This document shows, piece by piece, positions 54,195 to 62,647 of a DNA stretch of 64,000 nucleotides (the first letter of the stretch is position 1; each line of letters opens with the position of its first letter). Source of the DNA: JAENVU01 sp038250905 (lineage in GTDB: Bacteria > Actinomycetota > Acidimicrobiia > IMCC26256 > JAENVU01). The stretch spans positions 1 through 64,000 of the forward strand of contig JBBSBV010000018.1 of the NCBI GenBank assembly GCA_038250905.1. The letters run 5' to 3'. A model generated the notes under the pieces. That model did not search any database. It was not told the DNA's origin and was given only the letters and a program-made list of their open reading frames with translations. Made by a program: the position numbers and the translations under genes.

Positions 54195-55703
54195 TCAGTC
54201 GGGCCAGACCGGACCGCTGGCGGACCAGGGGTCCGGCAGGCCGAGCTTGCCGGGATTGAGAATGCCGTTGGGGTCGAGCGCCGCCTTGGTCGCCGCGAGG
54301 ACGTCGAATGCGGGTCCGAGCGCTTCGCGCACGAACCGGGAGCGGTTGAGGCCGACGCCGTGATGGTGGCTGAGCGCGCCCCCGTGCTCGAGTACCGCCC
54401 GCGTTCCGGCTTCCCACGCGCGGCGGTAGTAGTCCTCCCGCTCGCCGACCGGTGGCTGACCCGCGAACGTGAAGTAGATGCACGCGCCGTCCATGTAGGA
54501 ATGACTCTGGTGCGCGCTCGCGGCCAACGTGCCGGGGACCGCGGTGATGGCCGCGATGGCCGCCTCGTAGATCGCAGTGCAGCAGGACCACGGCGCCGAG
54601 ATCTCCATCGTGTCGACCACGTAGTCGCGGCTGATGAGTGCCTCGAGCGCGCTGACGTCGTTGCGGTGTTCGAGCCATCGGCCCACGAAGTCGATGTCGG
54701 CGAGCGCGGCTTCTTTGCACTCCTCGGCGATCACGCTCATCGTGGCGTCCACGATCGTCGGGTCGCCCTCGTCGAGCACGAGGAGCAGGTGGGTGTCGGG
54801 GCCGGTCTGGTACGACCGGTCGGACTCGATGGCGTCGTACACCCGCAGCACGGCGGGGGTGGCGCCCCGGTGCATGATCCGCCGGCACGCGTCGTTCGCC
54901 GCCGCGAAGCTCGGGAACCCGTACGCGGCGCGGCGCTCGCTCGGCGCTTTCGGGTGGAGCCGCAGCCGGGCGCCGGTGATCACCCCGAGCGTGCCTTCCG
55001 AGCCCACGAACAGCTGCGTGAGTTCGGGCCCGACGGCCGCGCGCGGTGCACCGCCGGTGGAGATCATCCGACCGTCGGCGAGCACGACGTCGAGACCGAT
55101 CACGATGTCTTCGATCTTGCCGTAGCGCGTGCTCATCTGGCCGGCGCCGCGACACGCCAGCCAGCCGCCGACGGTCGACAGGTCGATCGACTGCGGCCAG
55201 TGACCGATGGTCATGCCGTGCTCGGTCTGGAGTGTCTCCTCGAGCCACGTCCCGAAGGTGCCGGGCAGGACGTCGAGCACCATCGACTCGCGGTCGATGC
55301 CCACGATCCCCGACATCGCGGTGAGGTCGAGGACGACCCCGCCGTGGACCGGCACGCTCGCACCACACACGCCACTGCGGCCGGCGGCCGGAGTCACCGG
55401 GATCTGCGCGCCGTTGCACACCGCAAGGACCGCGCTCACCTGGGCCGCGTCGGCGGGCCGGACCACGGCCGCGGCCTGGACCGGCACCTGGCCGTCGCGG
55501 GCCCAGATCATGGCCAGCGGCCACCAGTCACGGCTCGCCTCGGACGTGGCCGCCGGATCGACCAGGACCTCGGCCCCGGTTGCCTCGAGCGCGGCGAGCA
55601 GCGCTGCATCGAGCGATACGGAGGTGGCCGAGATGCGGCTCGTCACCGCATCCGGTTCGGCACCGAGCGCGATGGGAGGGGTCGGAGCTCCGGAGAAGGT
55701 CAC
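54195..55703 (-). CDS. FAD-dependent enzyme related to alkyl-DHAP synthase
   Basis: A 502-aa PCMH-type flavoprotein. The FAD region has PVTPAAGRSGVCGA, LPGTFGTWLEETLQ and VGSEGTLGVIT. The C-terminal HHHGVG motif (ALSHHHGVGLNRSRF) is the hallmark of alkylglycerone-phosphate synthase (AGPS), which swaps the acyl of acyl-DHAP for a fatty alcohol. Position between glpK and glpD supports a DHAP role. GTG 55703 was chosen; the frame stays open upstream into the repeat. Could be a lactate/glycolate-type oxidase, but HHHG argues otherwise. Confidence 0.8.
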   Translation of the reverse strand: MTFSGAPTPPIALGAEPDAVTSRISATSVSLDAALLAALEATGAEVLVDPAATSEASRDWWPLAMIWARDGQVPVQAAAVVRPADAAQVSAVLAVCNGAQIPVTPAAGRSGVCGASVPVHGGVVLDLTAMSGIVGIDRESMVLDVLPGTFGTWLEETLQTEHGMTIGHWPQSIDLSTVGGWLACRGAGQMSTRYGKIEDIVIGLDVVLADGRMISTGGAPRAAVGPELTQLFVGSEGTLGVITGARLRLHPKAPSERRAAYGFPSFAAANDACRRIMHRGATPAVLRVYDAIESDRSYQTGPDTHLLLVLDEGDPTIVDATMSVIAEECKEAALADIDFVGRWLEHRNDVSALEALISRDYVVDTMEISAPWSCCTAIYEAAIAAITAVPGTLAASAHQSHSYMDGACIYFTFAGQPPVGEREDYYRRAWEAGTRAVLEHGGALSHHHGVGLNRSRFVREALGPAFDVLAATKAALDPNGILNPGKLGLPDPWSASGPVWPD

Positions 55704-55740
55704 GGTCCGGACACTACGTGAGACCAGCGCCCGCGCTTCC

Positions 55741-55811
55741 GAGCCGGAGCTTGCGGAGGCGAGCCGCGAGGCAGCGAGCCCCACGAACCGGCTCCGTCAG
55801 GAGCGCGAGCG
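55741..55811 (-). repeat. Dispersed intergenic repeat, copy B (inverted)
   Basis: Bases 55773-55811 equal 39 nt of the reverse complement of 38576-38614; 55741-55762 equal 22 nt of 38625-38646. It fills most of the 117-bp gap between glpD and the AGPS-like gene. Confidence 0.85.
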
Positions 55812-55820
55812 AACGAGCAA

Positions 55821-57434
55821 TCAGGACGCGCCGTCGAGGGCGGTCTCGGGGAGCCCCGCGGCGGTGCGTTCGTGTTCGAGTGCGGCGCGGAAGGTGTCGA
55901 CCTCGGTGCGGATCCGGTCCTCGTCCCAGCCGAGCTCGGGGGCGATCAGGCGGGCGACGTCCTCCGCCGCGGCGGCAGTCGCGTCGCGGGCGAGCAGGCG
56001 GGCGCGGGTGCGGCGGCTCAGCACGTCGTCGAGGGTCGTGGCCATCTCCTCGCGGATCGCGTAGATGGCCTCGGCACGGCGGTACGGCAGACCCTCGACG
56101 AGGGGTGCGTCGAGGTCGCCGGTTCCGGAGAGCGCGAGGATGTCTTTCGCCATGCTCCCGTACCGACGGGCGAGGTGCTCGTCGTCGGGTGCAGGCCCGT
56201 CGGCGCCGAGCAGGGCCATCCGCTTCGTACGGCACGCGAGCTTGCGACCGAGCGTCTTGACCACCGCGTCGGTGGTGTCCTCGGCCATCTTGCGGTAGGT
56301 GGTGAGCTTGCCGCCGGTCACGGTGACCACACCGCTCGCCGAGGTGGCGACCTTGTGCCGGCGGGAGAGGTCGGCGGTCTTCTGCCCGACGGTCCCACCG
56401 GTGACGAGCGGACGCAGCCCGGCCCACGTGCCCACGACGTCGTCGACGGTCAACGGCTCGGCCATCGCCATGTTCATCGCGTCGAGGAGGTACTTCACGT
56501 CCTCGGGTGTGCACTGCGGATCGTCGATCGGACCGTCGTAGTCGGTGTCGGTCGTACCGATGTACGTGAAGTCGCCCCACGGCACGACGAAGATCGAGCG
56601 CCGGTCCTTGGGGACCGGGACGATGGCGGCGATGTCGTTGCGCACCTTCTCCCACGGCACCGTGATGTGGATGCCCTTCGCAGGCCGGATCGAGTGGGGG
56701 TGGAGGCCCTCGTCCATCTCGCGGACGTCGTCGGAGAACACGCCGGCCGCGTTCACCACGACCCGGGCCGAGATCTCGAACGTGCGGCCGTCGGCGGTCA
56801 CGGTGGCACCGTCGACCTGGCCGTCGGTGCCCTTGCGCAGTCCGGTGGCCGCGCAGTGGTTGGCGAGCACCGCGCCGTGACCGGCGGCGGTGCGGGCGAG
56901 GGTCAGCGTGTACCGCGCGTCGTCGGTCTGCGCGTCGTAGTACAGGTAGGCCGCGGCCACGTTGGGGGCGCGCAGCGTGGGCATGTGGGCGAGCGCCTGG
57001 GTCTTGTCGATCCGCTGGTGCAGCTTTCCGATACGGGCACCACCGGTGATGTCGTAGAGCCACATCGCGTACCCGAGCGCGCGGGCGATCTTCGGGTTGA
57101 TGAGCCCGTCCTTACTCAGGACCGGGATCAGGAACGGGAGGATCCGCACGAGGTGGGGCGCGTTCTTCAAGGCCCGCTGGCGTTCGTGGAGTGCGTCGTA
57201 GACGAGGCGGATCTCGCGCTGTTGGAGGTAGCGCAGGCCCCCGTGCACGAGCTTCGACGACTTCGAGGACGTGCCGCTGGCGAAGTCGTCCCGTTCCACG
57301 AGGGCCGTGCGCAACCCGCGGCTGGCCGCGTCGAGCGCGACGCCGCAGCCGGTGATTCCGCCGCCGACGATGAGGACGTCGAACTCCTCGGATTCGAGAC
57401 GAGCGAGCGCGTCGGCACGGGCGAACGAAGGCAT
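55821..57434 (-). CDS. glpD: FAD-dependent glycerol-3-phosphate dehydrogenase
   Basis: Oxidises G3P to DHAP at the membrane, passing electrons to quinone. The FAD site is DVLIVGGGITGCGVALDAASRG; SSKLVHGGLRYL and WGDFTYIGTTDTDYDG are standard, and a C-terminal helical domain follows. 537 aa. It starts the minus-strand glp block (glpD, repeat, AGPS-like, glpK). Confidence 0.94.
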   Translation of the reverse strand: MPSFARADALARLESEEFDVLIVGGGITGCGVALDAASRGLRTALVERDDFASGTSSKSSKLVHGGLRYLQQREIRLVYDALHERQRALKNAPHLVRILPFLIPVLSKDGLINPKIARALGYAMWLYDITGGARIGKLHQRIDKTQALAHMPTLRAPNVAAAYLYYDAQTDDARYTLTLARTAAGHGAVLANHCAATGLRKGTDGQVDGATVTADGRTFEISARVVVNAAGVFSDDVREMDEGLHPHSIRPAKGIHITVPWEKVRNDIAAIVPVPKDRRSIFVVPWGDFTYIGTTDTDYDGPIDDPQCTPEDVKYLLDAMNMAMAEPLTVDDVVGTWAGLRPLVTGGTVGQKTADLSRRHKVATSASGVVTVTGGKLTTYRKMAEDTTDAVVKTLGRKLACRTKRMALLGADGPAPDDEHLARRYGSMAKDILALSGTGDLDAPLVEGLPYRRAEAIYAIREEMATTLDDVLSRRTRARLLARDATAAAAEDVARLIAPELGWDEDRIRTEVDTFRAALEHERTAAGLPETALDGAS

Positions 57435-57489
57435 CGGACCAGGTTACCGGTCGATTCTCGGCCCGCTCGGCCCGCTCGGCTCGATCGGA

Positions 57490-58323
57490 TCAGGCGTCGG
57501 GGACCAACGCGGCGCGGGATTCGACCACCGGATACGGACGCGTCGCGGTCCGGGTGACGGGATCGAGCGCCTGCCACGCGCCACCGTTCACCCGCCACCG
57601 GACCGCCAGCACGATGAGGCCTCGCACGGTGAACCTCGGCCGGGACCGGTGTTCGAACCGGTGGGAGACCGTCGAGGGTCCGGGCGGAGGGGTCCCGATC
57701 CCGAGGCCCCTTGCGGTGGTGCCGTCACCGAAGTCCCAGCTCACCGAATCCACGCCGGCCTCGACGTCGACCGTCAGTCCGAACGCGGTCACGGTGTCCC
57801 GGATCGGCGCGCCGTCGTAGCCCGTCAACCAGAACCACGAGTCCAAGCCGGTGAGCCCACGCGTCGCGGGCACCGCGCCCACCGACGCGGTCGGGTAGGG
57901 AAGGTCGCGCACGAGGCGCGCCGCGACGTCGCGCGGGTCGACCCCGAACTGCTGCGGCCGCAGCCAGACCGTACCGACGTAGTCGGCATCGCACCACACC
58001 TGGTACGGCGTGTACTCGGGACCGGGCCGCGGTGCCGTCAGCGGGACCTGCCGGTAATCACCGGCGGGCGTCCGGCGCAGTTCGAACTCCCCCGACGGGA
58101 TCCATCGGCGCCGGCATCCGGTGGCCGTTCCGCCGCCGTGCGGACGGACCTCCACCCACGAGTCGTGCGCGTCGAGTTCGACGTGCGCGCCGGTGGGGTC
58201 GGTGCTCGCGCCGGCATCCGCGGCGGCGCCGGCGACCGCCGAACCGCTCACCATCGGTGTCATGGTGACGATGGTCGCGGTCACGAGCGTGGCCAGAACG
58301 AGCGCGAGGCGGGAACAGTGCAC
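57490..58323 (-). CDS. Secreted PKD-domain protein
   Basis: A 277-aa exported protein. An N-terminal hydrophobic segment (LALVLATLVTATIVTM) acts as signal peptide. A PKD domain is seen around VDSVSWDFGDGTTARGLG, about residues 195-260. GTG 58323 follows AAGGAAGGTGG; an upstream in-frame ATG would add a short non-hydrophobic peptide. Such domains mediate adhesion or surface display. Similar short secreted proteins exist in actinobacteria but the family is unnamed to me. Confidence 0.75.
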   Translation of the reverse strand: MHCSRLALVLATLVTATIVTMTPMVSGSAVAGAAADAGASTDPTGAHVELDAHDSWVEVRPHGGGTATGCRRRWIPSGEFELRRTPAGDYRQVPLTAPRPGPEYTPYQVWCDADYVGTVWLRPQQFGVDPRDVAARLVRDLPYPTASVGAVPATRGLTGLDSWFWLTGYDGAPIRDTVTAFGLTVDVEAGVDSVSWDFGDGTTARGLGIGTPPPGPSTVSHRFEHRSRPRFTVRGLIVLAVRWRVNGGAWQALDPVTRTATRPYPVVESRAALVPDA

Positions 58324-58483
58324 AGGACCACCTTCCTTGGTGTATGGCGCCCTTCCGTGTGAGCAGTTGCCCGAGTGCCCCCCGTGCACCACCCCCGCCC
58401 CGGGCTCGGGACCAATGTAAGGAACGGTGTCCGGTTTGTCCCCGCGGGTGGAGTCAATTCCCCACTCTTGGGGAGGCCGGCGG

Positions 58484-58819
58484 TCAGATGACCTGGCCGA
58501 GCGCGCCGTCCTCGCGGACGACGCTGAGGCCGAACGCCTCCCACGCCTTCATCCCGCCTTCGAGGTTGATGACGTCGAGTCCGCGGTCGTTGAGGAACGC
58601 GGTGGCCCGGGCCGATCGGCCGCCGACGCGACAGATGCACAGGATCGTGCGGTCGGTCGGGAGAGCGACGACCGAGTCGGGGAGCGAGTTCAGCGGGATC
58701 CACACGACGTCGGGCGCGTGGCCGGCCGCGTACTCGTCGGCCTCACGCACGTCGAGCAGGAACGGATCGGTCAACTCGTCGACGTCGCCGACGGTGATGG
58801 AGGGAATCGCGTCGCTCAT
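58484..58819 (-). CDS. Rhodanese-like sulfurtransferase
   Basis: A 111-aa single rhodanese domain. LLDVREADEY and the active-site loop CRVGGRSA with C63 are intact, so it can carry a persulfide. It overlaps the NYN RNase gene by 4 bp (ATGA) and should be translated from the same mRNA. Sulfur acceptor unknown. Confidence 0.9.
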   Translation of the reverse strand: MSDAIPSITVGDVDELTDPFLLDVREADEYAAGHAPDVVWIPLNSLPDSVVALPTDRTILCICRVGGRSARATAFLNDRGLDVINLEGGMKAWEAFGLSVVREDGALGQVI

Positions 58820-60324
58820 CGGCCGCTTCGCCGCCGGGGCGCGGGAGTGGTGGGCGCCTTCTTTGCCGCGGCCTTCTTGGCGGCCGGTCTGGCCACCGCC
58901 TTCTTGGCGACGGCCTTCTTGGCGACGGCCTTTTTCGCGACGGCCTTTTTCGCGACGGCCTTTTTCGCGACGGCCTTTTTCGCGACGGTCTTCTTCGCGA
59001 CTGCTTTCTGCGGCCCGGGCTGCTTCGTCACGGGCTTCGGCGGCTGCTTGGCCGTCCGCTTGGCCGGAGCCTTCGCCGCCGTGCCCTTGGCCGGGGCGAC
59101 CTGCTTGGTCACCGACTTCTTCACGACGGCCTGCTTCGCCGCGGTCTTCTTGGTGGGCACGGTCGGCTTCGCCGCCACCTTCTTCGCCGCCACCTTCTTC
59201 GCCCCGGTCTTCTTGGCCGGTTTCGCGGCCGACTTCGCCGGTGTCGGACCGTTCGCCGTCCCGGCTCGGCGCGGCCGCGGGGGTGCGGGGATCGGGCCCG
59301 GCTCGAACGTACCGGGTCCGCCGGACGCGGTCGCCTTCTTGGCCGGCGCGGTGGTCTTCGCCGGTCGGGTCGCGGGGCGGCCCGGGCGGGTCGACGCCCG
59401 GCGTGGCCGACTCGTCTTCACGTCCGCCTCGACCGTCTCGTCGCTCGGGGTGCCCGCGATCTTCTCGAATCCGGGCAGAGCCAACTCGATCCCGCGCCGG
59501 GGCGCGTCGACTGCCTGTACCACGAAGGTTCGGGCCTCACCCCGAGTGAGCACGTCACGCGCCTTCGACGGACGCGGCTCGCCCATCGCGGCGATCGGCA
59601 CGTAGCAACGCACGTCGCCGACGATCACGAACGCGCCGTGGGACGAGAACGCGTCGACGATGCCCTCGACCTGTGAGCCGAGGCGGTGGTCGATCACGAA
59701 CTGCAGGAACGGCGCCGGCTGGTTCACGGCTTCGGGTTCGGAGTTCGGGGTGGTCTCGGTGGACCCGTTGCGACCGCCTCGCCGCCGCCGCCGACCGGTG
59801 GTGCTGCTCATCACGTCGGCGGTCGCCTCGGCGATGGCATCGCGCACCTGGTCCTCGTCGCGCGCTTCCTTCTTGGCGCGTTGCGTGGTCTTGCGGCTCA
59901 CGATCCCGCGCACCGGCCGCCGCAGCGAGAAGATCCACCCCACGCCCGGAACCGGCTTCCCGCCGATGAGCCGGCCCGGCTCGAACAGCCACGTGTACTC
60001 GGCGTGGAACTCTTGGAAGGAGTCGTTCGACACGACGGTCGCGTTGGTGCGGTTCGCGATCTGGAGCAGGAATCCGTCGCCGCGGCCCACGGCGCCCGCC
60101 GGGGGCGAGACGACCTCGGTCGCGATCTCGGCCTTGGCGAACGCGGCCCGTTCCGACGGGTCGATACGGTGCTCGAAGCTCGCGTCGACCACCACCGTCA
60201 CGGTCGTGCCGGGGTGCTCGCCGCGGAACGCGTCGACCGCCTCGCGCAGCTGCGTCAGGCTCGGTTCGGTCCGCCCCTCGGTGGCCAGGTTCGAGCCGTC
60301 GATGACGAAGTGGTCGGCCATCAT
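58816..60324 (-). CDS. NYN/PIN-like ribonuclease with S1 domain and histone-H1-like tail
   Basis: A 502-aa protein in three parts. Residues 1-140 match Zc3h12a-type NYN RNases: VIDGSN (D9, N12), VVVDASF (D47), GRGDGFLL (D83) and VVSNDSFQEF (D101) supply the acidic metal site. Residues about 215-285 look like an S1 RNA-binding barrel (QVEGIVDAFSSHGAFVIVG). From about 290 to the end it is a Lys/Ala/Pro tail with six KKAVA repeats, like histone H1 or HupS. ATG 60324 or 60321. Overlaps rhodanese; upstream is the acyl-CoA synthetase. Confidence 0.8.
   Translation of the reverse strand: MMADHFVIDGSNLATEGRTEPSLTQLREAVDAFRGEHPGTTVTVVVDASFEHRIDPSERAAFAKAEIATEVVSPPAGAVGRGDGFLLQIANRTNATVVSNDSFQEFHAEYTWLFEPGRLIGGKPVPGVGWIFSLRRPVRGIVSRKTTQRAKKEARDEDQVRDAIAEATADVMSSTTGRRRRRGGRNGSTETTPNSEPEAVNQPAPFLQFVIDHRLGSQVEGIVDAFSSHGAFVIVGDVRCYVPIAAMGEPRPSKARDVLTRGEARTFVVQAVDAPRRGIELALPGFEKIAGTPSDETVEADVKTSRPRRASTRPGRPATRPAKTTAPAKKATASGGPGTFEPGPIPAPPRPRRAGTANGPTPAKSAAKPAKKTGAKKVAAKKVAAKPTVPTKKTAAKQAVVKKSVTKQVAPAKGTAAKAPAKRTAKQPPKPVTKQPGPQKAVAKKTVAKKAVAKKAVAKKAVAKKAVAKKAVAKKAVARPAAKKAAAKKAPTTPAPRRRSGR
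58888..59000 (-). repeat. 15-bp coding repeat (KKAVA) in the RNase tail
   Basis: About seven tandem 15-bp units, GACGGCCTTTTTCGC and variants on the plus strand, encode KKAVA on the minus strand, with one KKTVA. Four consecutive units are identical in DNA, so they are recent or maintained. Confidence 0.85.
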
Positions 60325-60358
60325 CGAGGGCTCCAGTGGTTCGGTCGTCGCGGGGTCT

Positions 60359-61930
60359 TCACGCTTGCATCTCCAGACGGTCCGCAGCCATGGCGCGGAG
60401 CAGCTTGTAGTCGGCTTTGCCATTCGGCGCGCGGTGCATCGTCTCGAGCACCACGACGCGCTTCGGTGTCTTGTACCCCGCAAGGCCCTCGGACTTGCAG
60501 TGGGCGCGCACGGCCTTCTCGTCCACGGCGTCGCGGGTGACCACCATCGCCACCACCATCTCGCCGAACCGAGGGTCGGGGAGACCGACCACGACGCAGT
60601 CGTCGACCGCGGCGTGACGGCGGATCACCAACTCGACCTCTTCGGGGTACACCTTCTCACCGCCGGTGTTGACGGTGGCGGACCCGCGCCCCAGGAGGCG
60701 GATCGTGCCGTCGGGATCGACGGTCGCGTAGTCACCCGGGATGGAGTACCGCACCCCGTTCACGGTGCGGAATGTCTTCGCAGTCTTCTCGGGGTCCTTG
60801 TAGTAGCCGAGCGGGATACGGCCACCGACGCCGACCATACCGACCTCGGTGCTGCCGGGCTCGACCTCGCGGCCGTCGTCGGTGAGGACCCGGACCCGCT
60901 CGTTCACCGCGAATCGCGCCGCGGCGATCTCCTTGTCCTCGGCGCGGGCGGCCGAGCGCGACATGAGGCCCTCGGACGCGCCGAGTGAGTCGAGCAACGT
61001 GATGGTCGCGAGGTGCCCGAGCAGGGCGCGCTTGACCTCCGGGCTCCAGGTGACCCCGCTCGACGTGATGGCGCGCAGCGATTCGAGTGACCACCGCCCG
61101 CGCTCGGCGTCGAGGGCGTCGAGCAGCGGCCGGGCGAACGCGTCTCCCACGATCGTGAGTACCGCGACCGCGTTGCGGTCGACCTCGTCCCAGATCCGCA
61201 CGGGATCGAGGCCCATCTCGTCGATGAGCACGACGGTCCCCCCGCCCGCCAACGTCGAGAGGGTGATGAACAACCCGGTGCCGTGCATCAGGGGGCAGGC
61301 CGGCAGGGTGGTGGCCGCGCGCTTGCCGGCCCGGACCGCGAGGAGCGGATCGGGCGGCTCGGTCCCGGGCCGGCCCATCTGCCAGAGCGCCACGTAGAGA
61401 TCGTCGTTGCGCCACATGACGCCCTTGGGCATGCCGGTGGTACCGCCGGTGTACAGGAAGATCAGGTCGTCGCCGTTGGGCCGATGCGCGGATTCGATCC
61501 GAGGCCCGGCGACGGCCGCGTCGTAGTCGGCGCCGAGTTCGAGGATCGCGGGACGGGGCCCGTCGAGCCGCGCGACCGCGGCCCGGACCGTCTCGGCGAA
61601 CCGGGCCTCGGTGACGACGGACAACGCGTCAGCGTCGGCCAGGAGGTAGCGGGTCTCCTCCACGCCGTAGCGGAAGTTGACGTTGACCGGGATCGCGCCG
61701 AGCTTCAGCGCGGCGTAGAAGGTCTCGAGGTACTCGCAGGAGTTCACGAGATCGATGGCCACCGTGGTCCCGGGCGTGACGCCGGCCGAGGCCAGATGGC
61801 CGGCGAGCCGGGCGGCCCGATCCTCGAGGTCGGCGTACGTGCGGATCTGGTCACTGCAGACGACGGCGATGCGGTCCGGCGCCTCCTCGGCGACCGAGTC
61901 CCACACCGTGGCGAAGTTCCATCCGGACAT
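60359..61930 (-). CDS. Acyl-CoA synthetase (second paralogue)
   Basis: A 523-aa ANL enzyme. YTGGTTGMPKGVMWRNDDL, GRGSATVNTGGEKVYPEEVEL and the C-terminal RAPNGKADYKLLR lysine motif are present. It begins SGWNFATVWDSVA and shares long stretches with the enzyme at 25986-27605, so they are paralogues. ATG 61930. Heads the operon with the NYN RNase 34 bp downstream and rhodanese. Substrate not known. Confidence 0.9.
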   Translation of the reverse strand: MSGWNFATVWDSVAEEAPDRIAVVCSDQIRTYADLEDRAARLAGHLASAGVTPGTTVAIDLVNSCEYLETFYAALKLGAIPVNVNFRYGVEETRYLLADADALSVVTEARFAETVRAAVARLDGPRPAILELGADYDAAVAGPRIESAHRPNGDDLIFLYTGGTTGMPKGVMWRNDDLYVALWQMGRPGTEPPDPLLAVRAGKRAATTLPACPLMHGTGLFITLSTLAGGGTVVLIDEMGLDPVRIWDEVDRNAVAVLTIVGDAFARPLLDALDAERGRWSLESLRAITSSGVTWSPEVKRALLGHLATITLLDSLGASEGLMSRSAARAEDKEIAAARFAVNERVRVLTDDGREVEPGSTEVGMVGVGGRIPLGYYKDPEKTAKTFRTVNGVRYSIPGDYATVDPDGTIRLLGRGSATVNTGGEKVYPEEVELVIRRHAAVDDCVVVGLPDPRFGEMVVAMVVTRDAVDEKAVRAHCKSEGLAGYKTPKRVVVLETMHRAPNGKADYKLLRAMAADRLEMQA

Positions 61931-62026
61931 TCGGCGCAGGCTACAGGTGCCTGTCGGCGACCCCGCATGCCGACCCGGTCCTGCGCGCCCTTCCTCGGGC
62001 CGGAATCGGGGAGGTAAGTTCGGCCC

Positions 62027-62509
62027 ATGAGCACCGAGTTCGACGAACGTGCCGCGGCCTGGACCGCGCTGGTCCAACCGGTCGAGGGTCGCCCGCCGTC
62101 CACCGCGAGGGGCGTGCACCACGCCGCGTTCATCTGCTCCGACGTCGGGCGGACGATCGCCTTCTACCAGGATCTCCTCGGTTTCCCGCTCGTCGAACTC
62201 TTCGAGAACCGCGATTATCCGGCCAGCGCCCATCTCTTCTTCGACATCGGGAACGGCAACCTGCTCGCCTTCTTCGACTTCCCTGGTCACGAGCACCCCG
62301 AGTTCCACGAGACGCTCGGCGGCGTGCAGCACCTGGCGATCTCGATGGCCCCCGAGAACTTCGCGAGGCTCAAGGTCCATCTCGTGGCCGAGGGGATCGA
62401 GTTCCGCGGGCCCGACCTCGGCGTCGAGAACTCGGTCTACCTGCGCGATCCCGACGGCCTCCAGATCGAGATCTGCACCGCCCCGCTGATGAACACCGAG
62501 TTTGATTGA
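62027..62509 (+). CDS. VOC-family protein (glyoxalase/dioxygenase-like)
   Basis: A 160-aa vicinal-oxygen-chelate domain pair. GVHHAAFICSDVGRTIAFYQDLLGFPLVE gives the first metal His; GVQHLAISM gives the second and the glutamate of LQIEICTAP closes the set. Probably a metal enzyme of lactoylglutathione lyase, methylmalonyl-CoA epimerase or dioxygenase type; substrate unknown. Its first six residues MSTEFD nearly recur as its last six, MNTEFD. Confidence 0.85.
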   Translation: MSTEFDERAAAWTALVQPVEGRPPSTARGVHHAAFICSDVGRTIAFYQDLLGFPLVELFENRDYPASAHLFFDIGNGNLLAFFDFPGHEHPEFHETLGGVQHLAISMAPENFARLKVHLVAEGIEFRGPDLGVENSVYLRDPDGLQIEICTAPLMNTEFD

Positions 62510-62547
62510 GTAGCCCCAGCCAGCCCAGCCCAGCCCGGCGCGCGCCC

Positions 62548-62572
62548 GAGCCGGGAGCTTGCGGAGGCGAGC
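62548..62572 (+). repeat. Fragment of the dispersed intergenic repeat
   Basis: GAGCCGGGAGCTTGCGGAGGCGAGC matches the GAGCCGGAGCTTGCGGAGGCGAG end of copy B with one inserted G. It lies in the 138-bp gap before the last gene; short CAGCC tandem units precede it at 62514-62539. Confidence 0.7.
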
Positions 62573-62647
62573 AGCACCCGAAATGCCGGGGTATTGCTCC
62601 CGTTCGCGGCAGTCGGTAGCCTCCGGGCAGGCAGAAGGGGTCTGGGA

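Noticed and set aside
58427..59605. 392-codon plus-strand frame rich in FFATAF repeats
   Set aside because: Antisense reading of the KKAVA repeats of the RNase tail, not a membrane protein.
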